Notes: generated from the sequence alone by a model not told the origin. Positions 1 to 5,197 are shown, counted from the stretch's first letter. The stretch: DNA of 6,082 nt from Acidimicrobiales bacterium (GCA_013002375.1 JABDJW010000431.1:1-6082), one strand, 5' to 3'. Translations and numbers: made by a program.

Positions 1-8
1 ACCCTGAC

Positions 9-182
9 CTAGGCCTCTTCGGACTCGAGGTCGGTTTCGTCGGCTTCGTCGGCTTGGCGGTGGAGTTCGTTGGCCCGGCGGTTGGCCAAGAAGAGCAGTC
101 CGAAAAAGATCACGATCGGCGCGGCGACGAACAGGATTTCGTCCCACCCGCCCTGGTGGGCCAGAAGGATGGCGAGCCACAT
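9..182 (-). CDS. small single-pass membrane protein, 57 aa, acidic C-terminal tail
   Basis: I do not recognise this family. The reading frame opens at an ATG (182-180) and closes at TAG (11-9), giving 57 residues beginning MWLAILLAHQGGWDE. Residues about 16-33 form one hydrophobic membrane segment (ILFVAAPIVIFFGLLFLA). It is followed by a basic stretch (NRRANELHRQ, about 34-43) and a very acidic tail (ADEADETDLESEEA). By the positive-inside rule the tail should lie in the cytoplasm. The tail's ADE-ADE pattern comes from a 9-base tandem repeat at 36-55. A TAGGCT -10-like hexamer ends 6 bases before the ATG and no Shine-Dalgarno sequence is seen, which supports this exact start on a leaderless message. 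The gene is transcribed away from the NifU-rhomboid pair and shares a 143-base divergent region with it. It could be a membrane-complex accessory or stress peptide; that is speculation. Coding status rests on protein-like composition plus the well-placed promoter. Confidence 0.68.
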   Translation of the reverse strand: MWLAILLAHQGGWDEILFVAAPIVIFFGLLFLANRRANELHRQADEADETDLESEEA

Positions 183-188
183 CGTTCG

Positions 189-194
189 AGCCTA
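189..194 (-). promoter_or_regulatory. -10 element TAGGCT, leaderless promoter of the small membrane protein gene
   Basis: Read on the minus strand, TAGGCT occupies 194-189 and is followed by CGAACG and then the ATG at 182. The T of TAnnnT is at -7 if the A of ATG is +1, the normal -10 spacing for a transcript starting on the start codon. No clear -35 hexamer was found. The same arrangement occurs before two other genes in this window. Confidence 0.5.
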
Positions 195-325
195 TGCGGA
201 ATTCCGACGCAGCTGATGGCGTTCGACCAGAAGTAGCGAACCGAACCTTCGCTTGGGTCGTGAAAGCGGCCCCGAGCTGCGAGAATAGAAGTCCGTCACC
301 CTACGGGAAGCCCACGCTGAAGCCC

Positions 326-706
326 ATGTCATCCGCCGACACCCCTGCCGCCGACACCCCTGCCTCTGACAAGAGGAACAGCACCGATCTCACTGCTCGG
401 GTGGCCACGGTGATCGAAGTCATCCGGCCCGCGATCCAAGCCGACGATGGTGACATCAAGCTGCACGAGGTCGATGCCGACACCGGCATCGTCACCGTCG
501 AGCTGATGGGCGCCTGCGTGAGCTGCCCGGCGTCGACCCAGACGCTGAAGGCCGGCGTCGAACGCATTCTGAAGGATCGGGTCGACGGCATCACCGAGGT
601 CGTGCAGATCAATGCCGATCCCATGGCCGAAGTCGGTTCCGACGCAAGCACCGGTCGCACGACCAGCCCCCTCGTCCCGAGCGACGGTACGGCAGTCTCT
701 TTGTGA
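326..706 (+). CDS. NifU-like C-terminal-domain protein (Fe-S cluster carrier/scaffold), 126 aa
   Basis: The protein matches the NifU C-terminal domain (Nfu-type), which carries or assembles a 4Fe-4S cluster, usually between two subunits, and passes it to apo-enzymes in the cytosol. Residues about 21-98 make up the domain: a helical start (ARVATVIEVIRPAIQADDGD), a beta stretch (GIVTVELMG) and the diagnostic C-x-x-C-P motif with Cys64 and Cys67. This is followed by a helix and the conserved-type ending GITEVVQI. The N-terminal 20 residues and the last 25 are low-complexity Ser/Thr/Ala/Asp/Pro-rich tails; the N-terminal one holds a duplicated ADTPA. The ATG at 326 was chosen because upstream residues (frame open from 194) do not look like protein. 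A GGGAAG at 305-310 is too far away to be a good ribosome site, so the start is moderately certain. The stop overlaps the rhomboid start by GTGA, implying one message. No NifU N-terminal scaffold domain is present, which is usual for stand-alone Nfu proteins. Confidence 0.88.
   Translation: MSSADTPAADTPASDKRNSTDLTARVATVIEVIRPAIQADDGDIKLHEVDADTGIVTVELMGACVSCPASTQTLKAGVERILKDRVDGITEVVQINADPMAEVGSDASTGRTTSPLVPSDGTAVSL
333..364 (+). repeat. 15-base tandem duplication encoding ADTPA twice
   Basis: A 15-base unit (GCCGACACCCCTGCC) occurs perfectly at 335-349 and 350-364, with two further matching bases to the left, giving 32 bases of period 15. It lies in frame in the disordered N-terminal leader of the NifU-like protein and encodes ADTPA-ADTPA. 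The unit is a multiple of three, so copy-number change by slippage would lengthen or shorten the leader without breaking the frame. Confidence 0.85.
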
Positions 707-1566
707 CCGATACCTGCTATCGGCACAGCGACCGACCCGCCGGGGTGGTCTGCCAGCGGTGTGACCGCCCGATCTGTCCGTCGTGTATGACCCAAGCATC
801 GGTGGGCTTTCACTGCCCCGAGTGTCTGCGGTCGGGCAAGCAACAGGTGATCAACAGCCGGTCGATGTACGCCAATCCGGTGCTCACCATGGGGCTCATC
901 GCGGTCAACGTGTTGGTGTTCCTCGTCGGTCAGGGCAGCGGCAGCGCCGACCGCATTGGCCGGGGCGTCAACGATGTGTGGCGCGACTATGCGCTGTTCG
1001 GTCCCGAGATCGATCTCTCGAACGAATGGTGGCGCATCATCTCCGGCGGCTTCATCCACGCCGACCTGCTGCACATCGGGTTCAACATGTACCTGCTCTA
1101 CATGCTGGGCCGGCAGCTCGAATCCGTGATGGGCAACGTCGACTTCTTCCTGCTGTATTTCGGCGGCTTGGTCGGCGGCTCGTTCGGTGCGCTCCTGCTC
1201 ACGCCGAACGCGCTGACCGGTGGCGCCTCGGGCGCGGTGTTCGGATTGATGGGCGGCTACATCGTGTTTCTGCTCAGCCGGGGCCTCGGGTCGCAGATCT
1301 TCGCCGGCGGGCTGGGCGGCATCGGCGGCCTCGTGATCATCAACGTGCTGTTCTCGTTTCGCGGCGGCGTGTCGCTCGGTGGCCACCTCGGCGGGCTGGT
1401 GGCCGGCTCGCTACTGGCCTTCGTGCTCACCGGAGCGAACAAGGCGATCCCGAACCAATGGGCGCAGCGCGGCGTGGCCGCGGTCATTGCCGCCGGGCTG
1501 GCCGGGGCTTCGTACTGGGCGGCCGGAACGTGGTCCGACCCGTTGTTCGGCACCGGCGGCTTCTAG
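703..1566 (+). CDS. rhomboid-family intramembrane serine protease with N-terminal B-box-like zinc finger, 287 aa
   Basis: This protease should cut membrane proteins within or beside their transmembrane segments. Residues 5-41 form a cytoplasmic-type zinc-binding module with ligands C5, H8, C17, C20, C25, C28, H37, C38 and C41, resembling the B-box finger seen in many actinobacterial rhomboids. A linker and about six to seven membrane helices follow (roughly 59-77, 112-135, 147-166, 174-192, 205-219, 226-243, 257-275). Rhomboid hallmarks are all present: W110-R111 in the L1 loop region, H119-x4-H124-x3-N128 in the second helix, the catalytic serine S176 in GGASG, and the catalytic histidine H228 in GGHLGG. 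It is therefore predicted active, not a pseudoprotease. The start is GTG at 703, overlapping the NifU-like stop by four bases (GTGA), which fits translational coupling; no strong Shine-Dalgarno is seen. The stop falls in a CTAG shared with the convergent gene. The substrate is unknown. Confidence 0.93.
   Translation: MTDTCYRHSDRPAGVVCQRCDRPICPSCMTQASVGFHCPECLRSGKQQVINSRSMYANPVLTMGLIAVNVLVFLVGQGSGSADRIGRGVNDVWRDYALFGPEIDLSNEWWRIISGGFIHADLLHIGFNMYLLYMLGRQLESVMGNVDFFLLYFGGLVGGSFGALLLTPNALTGGASGAVFGLMGGYIVFLLSRGLGSQIFAGGLGGIGGLVIINVLFSFRGGVSLGGHLGGLVAGSLLAFVLTGANKAIPNQWAQRGVAAVIAAGLAGASYWAAGTWSDPLFGTGGF
1563..1566. other. CTAG serving as stop codon for two convergent genes
   Basis: The palindrome CTAG contains the rhomboid stop (TAG, 1564-1566, plus strand) and the SRPBCC gene stop (TAG read on the minus strand, 1565-1563). 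The two genes thus overlap tail to tail by four bases with no intergenic terminator space. Confidence 0.95.
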
Positions 1567-2006
1567 CCCGGGCGTTCGATCAGCAGCTTCAACCGACGCA
1601 GGTTGCGGCGCCAGATCAGTTTGAGAATCGGCGCGCCGACGATCTCACCGATTGGCCCGCCGAGCCACCACGGAAACGAGAGCGTTTCGGCCCACACGAA
1701 GGCGGTGTTGCGGGGGCCGGATGGCTCGAGCGAGAAGGCGCCGGTACCGGTCACCAGGCCGACATGGCGTACGCCCATGCGGCGACCGGGCTCCCATTCG
1801 GTGATCTCCATCTTGTCGGTGAGCTTGATCGGGCCCACCTTGGTGTCGCAGTCGAAGGTGGTGCCGACGCCTCGGGTGGATTCGGACGTGAACCGGATCG
1901 CCTCGGCGTCGGCCATCCAGTCGACGTGGTTCTCGACCGGCTCGACGAACGCCCACACCTCGTCGGGTGGCGCCGCAATCTCGATCTCGACTCGAATGTC
2001 AGCCAT
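1563..2006 (-). CDS. SRPBCC/START-fold family protein (polyketide cyclase/dehydrase-like), 147 aa
   Basis: The protein has the layout of the SRPBCC (START/Bet v 1) fold, small proteins that bind hydrophobic ligands or act as cyclase-like enzymes. The opening strand and signature occupy residues 5-20 (RVEIEIAAPPDEVWAF), a form typical of the polyketide_cyc2 group. Central strands follow (VGTTFDCD, DKMEITEWEPGRRMGVRHVG), then GTGAFSLEP and FVWAETLSF. A long amphipathic C-terminal helix spans about 115-145 (EIVGAPILKLIWRRNLRRLK) and would close the ligand cavity. No signal peptide is present. ATG at 2006 was chosen over an upstream frame extension to 2120 because the domain begins immediately after it and a TACCGT hexamer sits exactly 6 bases before it. 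The ligand cannot be read from sequence. It lies 50 bases downstream of the methyltransferase on the same strand but appears to have its own promoter. Confidence 0.87.
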   Translation of the reverse strand: MADIRVEIEIAAPPDEVWAFVEPVENHVDWMADAEAIRFTSESTRGVGTTFDCDTKVGPIKLTDKMEITEWEPGRRMGVRHVGLVTGTGAFSLEPSGPRNTAFVWAETLSFPWWLGGPIGEIVGAPILKLIWRRNLRRLKLLIERPG

Positions 2007-2012
2007 GGCTGC

Positions 2013-2018
2013 ACGGTA
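2013..2018 (-). promoter_or_regulatory. -10 element TACCGT, leaderless promoter of the SRPBCC gene
   Basis: On the minus strand TACCGT (2018-2013) is followed by GCAGCC and the ATG at 2006, so transcription would begin at or next to the start codon. No Shine-Dalgarno is present, in keeping with a leaderless message. No convincing -35 was found. The element lies in the 50-base gap after the methyltransferase stop, suggesting the SRPBCC gene can be transcribed on its own. Confidence 0.5.
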
Positions 2019-2056
2019 GGGCGGATTGGGTCGTCGCGGCTGATCGAGCGGACTGA

Positions 2057-2836
2057 CTATCGCCGTCGATAGACCGAAACGTGGGCGGCGGACGTCTCGT
2101 CGAACGGCTGGCCGGACCAATCAGCGTCGCGGCGATCGAGGGTCAGGCCGGCGTCGGCGGCCATCTGATCGAGCTGAGTCGGCGTGAGGTAGCGCAGCTG
2201 CCACGGGCGGAGCCGTACCCCGCCGGCCTCGGTGAGTTCGATGTGTTGGCCGATGATGCGCTGTTGGTCGGGGTCGACCTGGGTGGCGGTGAGGACGACA
2301 CGATCGAGTTCGATGGTTTTGGGTCCCATCGCCGAGCGCGGGGTCAGGTCGGGATCGGGCGGCACGAACGCTTCGAGCACGAACCGACCATCGGGGGCGA
2401 GGAGCGCCGCCACCGCGTCGAGCGCGGCCCGTTGCGCCGCCTCCGTCGTGAGGTTGAAGAAGGTATTGAACGCCACGAAGATCACGCCGAACTGCCCAGC
2501 CCGGCGAAGCGGGGGAGCGGCGATGTCCCCGAGGACGACGCTGACCCCGGCGTCGGCCGGAAGTCGATCGGTCATGGCGGCCGACGCATCGAGACCGACG
2601 ACCGGTACGCCGGCGGCGGCCAGCGGTACCGCCAACCGGCCCGAGCCGACGCCCAACTCGAGCACCCGGCCGTTGGTCTGGCCCGCGAGGGCGGCAATCG
2701 TCGCGACGGTGGCTTCGACATCGCTGACATCGGCGTACCACTCGTCGTAGACATCGGCGAACGACGCGCCGTAGCTGCTCGGCCCGTAGTCGGCGAACGG
2801 CGGTTCCGCAGGGTTGGGTTTGGGCACGGCCCGCAT
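2057..2836 (-). CDS. class I SAM-dependent methyltransferase, 259 aa
   Basis: This is a soluble S-adenosylmethionine-dependent methyltransferase with a Rossmann-like fold. The nucleotide-binding motif I is at residues 58-67 (VLELGVGSGR), and the acidic end of the second strand is D83 in VVGLDAS. A further acidic position is D104 in VLGDIA, and the motif IV-like strand with aromatic residues is at 117-128 (FGVIFVAFNTFF). The post-motif strand is RFVLEAFVP (151-159). The N-terminal segment with a YD motif (FADVYDEWYADVSD, 26-39) is typical of the methyltransferase-25-like group. The C-terminal part (about 170-259) resembles the beta-strand-rich half seen in small-molecule methyltransferases. 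The substrate is unknown. The start is uncertain: ATG at 2836 is given, but GTG at 2827 (codon 4) is preceded by CAGAAT at a suitable -10 distance and would give a leaderless start. It diverges from the cysteine desulfurase gene; neighbours do not reveal its substrate. Confidence 0.88.
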   Translation of the reverse strand: MRAVPKPNPAEPPFADYGPSSYGASFADVYDEWYADVSDVEATVATIAALAGQTNGRVLELGVGSGRLAVPLAAAGVPVVGLDASAAMTDRLPADAGVSVVLGDIAAPPLRRAGQFGVIFVAFNTFFNLTTEAAQRAALDAVAALLAPDGRFVLEAFVPPDPDLTPRSAMGPKTIELDRVVLTATQVDPDQQRIIGQHIELTEAGGVRLRPWQLRYLTPTQLDQMAADAGLTLDRRDADWSGQPFDETSAAHVSVYRRR

Positions 2837-2880
2837 TCTGGTCGCGTGAGGCGTTCTTGGGAATCCGGTCGGCTGCCGGC

Positions 2881-2892
2881 GCGCCCGGGCGC
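2881..2892. repeat. 12-base perfect palindrome GCGCCCGGGCGC
   Basis: This perfect inverted repeat lies in the 131-base region between the divergent methyltransferase and cysteine desulfurase genes. It could be a dimeric regulator site or simply chance in GC-rich DNA. Nothing in the sequence names a regulator. Confidence 0.35.
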
Positions 2893-2916
2893 ATCCGGCC
2901 CGCCGCTGGCGGCCAT

Positions 2917-2938
2917 CACCATTTCGGCACCATTTCGG
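2917..2938. repeat. 11-base direct repeat CACCATTTCGG x2 upstream of the cysteine desulfurase gene
   Basis: CACCATTTCGG occurs twice back to back (2917-2927 and 2928-2938) and is followed by TCGGTCGG. The repeat is unusually AT-rich for this window. Its 11-base period puts both copies on the same face of the helix, about 30-51 bases before the predicted transcript start. It overlaps the position where a -35 box would lie. It may be a binding site for an activator or repressor of the desulfurase-mnmA unit. Confidence 0.5.
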
Positions 2939-2955
2939 TCGGTCGGAAAGAGCCG

Positions 2956-2961
2956 TAGCCT
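2956..2961 (+). promoter_or_regulatory. -10 element TAGCCT, leaderless promoter of the cysteine desulfurase-mnmA operon
   Basis: TAGCCT is followed by GAAACC and then the GTG start at 2968, so the last T is at -7 if the G of GTG is +1. No Shine-Dalgarno precedes the GTG. A weak TTTCGG at 2933-2938 lies 17 bases upstream and could act as the -35; it is part of the second direct-repeat copy. Confidence 0.55.
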
Positions 2962-2967
2962 GAAACC

Positions 2968-4116
2968 GTGAGCGAGCCACAGACGTACCTCGATCACGCC
3001 GCGACGACGGTGATGCACCCCGCCGCGCTCGAGGCCATGGTGGCCGAGATGCAGCGGGTGCAGGGCAACCCGACCGGCGCACACCGCATCGCTCGCGATG
3101 CACGGCGCCGGCTCGACGACGCCCGTGAAATCATCGGCGATCTCACCGGCTCCGACCCCGGGGGCGTGATCTTCACCGGCGGTGGCACCGAGGCCGACAA
3201 CCTGGCGATCACCGGGCTGGTCGGGCCCGGGGCTCCGGCCGAGGGCAAGCTCGCGGTGTGCCCGGCGACCGAGCATCACGCCGTGCTTCACCCGGTCCAG
3301 GCGCACGGTGGTCGGGTTGTCGGCGTGAATCCCGACGGCACGGTCGATCTCGATGCCCTGGCCCAGGCGCTCGATGCCGAGGTTGCTGTCGTGTCGGTGA
3401 TGGTGGCCAACAACGAGAGTGGCGTCATCCAACCGCTCGAGCCGGTCCGAGCTCTCATGGACGAACGGGCCCCCGACGCGGTTCTGCACACCGACGCGGT
3501 GCAGGGCGCGGTGTGGCTCGATTTGGCCGAGGCGGCCGCGCCGGCCGACCTCCTCGCCTTGAGCGCCCACAAATTCGGTGGGCCGATGGGCGTCGGTGCG
3601 TTGATCGTCAAACACGACACCAAACTCGCGCCGCTGTTGCTCGGTGGTGGGCAGGAACGCGAGCGGCGGGCCGGCACCCAGAACGTGCCCGGCGCGGTCG
3701 CGATGGCAGCCGCCTTGGCTGCCTACGCCCGCGATCGAGCCTCCGAGAATGCCCGGTTGGCCGCCGAGCGCGATCGTTTGGCCGATGGTCTGCTGGCCGC
3801 GGTGCCCAACACCTTCGAGTCCGGCGATCGGGCCAAGAAGGTGCCCGGTTCGTGTCACCTTTGCTTCGACGGCATCGAGAGTGAAGCCTTGCTCTTCCTG
3901 CTCGAACGCGAGGGCATCTACGCATCGGCGGCGTCCTCGTGCAGCAGTGGCGCGCAGGAGCCTTCGCATGTCTTGGCCGCCATGGGGGTGTCGCGCGAGC
4001 GGGCCCAGGGTTCGCTGCGGCTCTCGCTGGGTCGAGCGACCACGAGCACCGACATCGATCGGGCGCTGGCGATCATCCCGCCCGCGGTGGCGCATCTGCG
4101 GGAGGCGGGCTCGTGA
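2968..4116 (+). CDS. cysteine desulfurase, IscS/NifS-like (class V aminotransferase fold), 382 aa
   Basis: This PLP enzyme converts L-cysteine to alanine and holds the released sulfur as a persulfide for Fe-S clusters and tRNA thiolation. Signatures in order are YLDHAATT (7-14), the cofactor phosphate region GGGTEADNLAI (71-81), and H104 in TEHHAV (ring-stacking histidine). They continue with NNESG (148-152), D176 and Q179 in HTDAVQG (contacts to the PLP ring), and the Schiff-base lysine K202 in SAHKFGGP. Next come GGGQERERRAGTQNV (226-240) and the mobile loop with catalytic C325 in SSCSSGAQEPSHVL; RLSLG closes the domain. Length is normal for the group I family. GTG at 2968 is preceded by a well-placed TAGCCT, and the domain begins almost at once, so the start is firm. 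The stop overlaps the mnmA start by GTGA, so its main partner is probably MnmA, though a role in Fe-S assembly is also possible. C296 and C299 form an extra C-x-x-C in the small domain. Confidence 0.95.
   Translation: MSEPQTYLDHAATTVMHPAALEAMVAEMQRVQGNPTGAHRIARDARRRLDDAREIIGDLTGSDPGGVIFTGGGTEADNLAITGLVGPGAPAEGKLAVCPATEHHAVLHPVQAHGGRVVGVNPDGTVDLDALAQALDAEVAVVSVMVANNESGVIQPLEPVRALMDERAPDAVLHTDAVQGAVWLDLAEAAAPADLLALSAHKFGGPMGVGALIVKHDTKLAPLLLGGGQERERRAGTQNVPGAVAMAAALAAYARDRASENARLAAERDRLADGLLAAVPNTFESGDRAKKVPGSCHLCFDGIESEALLFLLEREGIYASAASSCSSGAQEPSHVLAAMGVSRERAQGSLRLSLGRATTSTDIDRALAIIPPAVAHLREAGS
4100..4105 (+). promoter_or_regulatory. Shine-Dalgarno GGGAGG for mnmA inside the end of the desulfurase gene
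   Basis: GGGAGG ends 7 bases before the GTG at 4113, an ideal ribosome-binding distance. It decides the mnmA start in favour of this GTG over other in-frame codons (an ATG upstream at 3939 and ATGs further in at 4161 and 4164). It contrasts with the operon's first gene, which has no such site. Confidence 0.75.
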
Positions 4117-5195
4117 GCGGCACCATCGCCTCAGCGGCGGGGAGCGGCACCGTCGCCGTCATGATGTCCGGCGGCGTCGATTCTGCCGTCGCCGCCGCGC
4201 TGTTGCTCGAGCAGGGCTATGCCGTCGTCGGCGTCACCATGAAGCTGTGGGGCGGCGAGAGCGATTCGGGTTGTTGCTCGGTTTCCGACGTCGACGATGC
4301 TCGGCGCGTCGCCGACCAACTCGGCATCGATCATCACGTGTTCAACTTCGGCGACACCTTCGACGAGTTCGTCGTCGACCCGTACGTGGCCGCGCACGGC
4401 CAGGGCCTCACGCCGAACCCGTGTATCGAGTGCAATCGCCATGTGAAGTTCGATCGCATGCTGGCCCGAGCCGACGCGCTGGGGTTCGACGCCATCGCGA
4501 CCGGCCATCACGCCCGGGTCGCCACCATGCCCGGTGGAGGCCTGCGCCTCGCCCGCGGCGCCGATGCGGCGAAGGACCAGTCCTACGTGCTGTACATGCT
4601 GGATCAGTCGGTATTGCGCCGACTGCTGCTCCCGGTCGGAGAGATGACGAAGGACGAGGTCCGGTCCCACGCCTCCCGGCTGGGGCTGCGAATCGCCAGC
4701 AAGCCCGACAGTCAAGACGTGTGCTTCATCACCGCAGCCGGCGGCGGCCGACCGGCCTTTCTGACCGAACGCATGCCGCTCACCCCGGGCACCGTGGTCG
4801 ATCGGTCGGGCGCAACCGTCGGCTCTGTCGACGCGGTGCAGCTGGTCACGATCGGTCAGCGCAAGGGCCTCAACACCGCCGGGCAGGGCGAACCTGTGTA
4901 CGCCATCGATGTCGATGTCCCCGAAGCGCGGGTCACCGTTGGCCGCAAGGCTGATCTCCTCACCGATGTCACCTCGATCGGTCGGCTCGAATGGGCCGAT
5001 CAGGCCCCTGTCGCCGGGCGCTACGGCGTGCAGATCAGCGCGCATGGCCGGGTGGCCGAGGCCGAAGTCGAGCCGGGCCCCGATGACACGCTCGAGCTGC
5101 GCTGGGTGGCACCGCACAACAAGGTCGCGGCCGGCCAGAGCGTGGTGCTCTACGAGGCCGAAACCGTCATCGGCGGCGGCATCGCCCTCCCCTGA
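4113..5195 (+). CDS. mnmA: tRNA-specific 2-thiouridylase MnmA, 360 aa
   Basis: MnmA activates U34 of the tRNAs for Lys, Glu and Gln with ATP and replaces the C2 oxygen by sulfur, securing decoding of A/G-ending codons. The PP-loop SGGVDSAV is at 19-26. An actinobacterial-style GCCSVSDVDDARRVADQLGI region is at 53-72, and TPNPCIECNRHVKF at 100-113 contains C104 and C107. Other motifs are TGHHAR (130-135), DQSYVL (155-160), KPDSQDVCF with the persulfide cysteine C204, and IGQRKGL (247-253). The C-terminal beta-barrel runs to about residue 360. By alignment of the motif, C107 is the E. coli active-site Cys102 equivalent and C104 replaces its Asp99. The start is GTG at 4113, overlapping the desulfurase stop and preceded by GGGAGG. 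Pairing with a dedicated desulfurase recalls the Bacillus YrvO-MnmA pair, in which sulfur passes directly without Tus proteins. Full length, no damage seen. Confidence 0.97.
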   Translation: MSGTIASAAGSGTVAVMMSGGVDSAVAAALLLEQGYAVVGVTMKLWGGESDSGCCSVSDVDDARRVADQLGIDHHVFNFGDTFDEFVVDPYVAAHGQGLTPNPCIECNRHVKFDRMLARADALGFDAIATGHHARVATMPGGGLRLARGADAAKDQSYVLYMLDQSVLRRLLLPVGEMTKDEVRSHASRLGLRIASKPDSQDVCFITAAGGGRPAFLTERMPLTPGTVVDRSGATVGSVDAVQLVTIGQRKGLNTAGQGEPVYAIDVDVPEARVTVGRKADLLTDVTSIGRLEWADQAPVAGRYGVQISAHGRVAEAEVEPGPDDTLELRWVAPHNKVAAGQSVVLYEAETVIGGGIALP

Positions 5196-5197
5196 CC

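Noticed and set aside
36..55. 9-base tandem repeat (TTCGTCGGC) as a possible regulatory repeat
   Set aside because: It is explained by repeated Ala-Asp-Glu codons in the acidic tail of the small membrane protein.
281..286. GAGAAT as a -10 box for the NifU-rhomboid unit
   Set aside because: Four of six consensus bases match, but no acceptable -35 is found at 16-18 bases and it does not fit the leaderless spacing seen for other genes. The promoter of this unit remains unidentified.
317..319. CTG as a possible NifU-like start, 6 bases after GGGAAG (305-310)
   Set aside because: The ribosome-site spacing is attractive, but CTG starts are rare and ATG follows nine bases later.
194..325. Longer NifU-like protein starting at ATG 194
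   Set aside because: The extra 44 residues are compositionally unlike a domain and overlap the -10 element of the divergent small gene. The domain needs only the ATG at 326.
783..2072. 429-codon plus-strand frame across the rhomboid and SRPBCC genes
   Set aside because: It is Arg/His-rich, has no membrane helices or motifs, and conflicts with two recognisable genes in other frames.
2900..2912. CCGCC-GCT-GGCGG short hairpin in the divergent intergenic region
   Set aside because: A five-base GC stem is common by chance in this composition and has no T-run or obvious role.
2572..4095. 507-codon open frame on the minus strand opposite the cysteine desulfurase
   Set aside because: Antisense shadow: the plus strand encodes a complete desulfurase with every signature, while this translation has no coherent domain.
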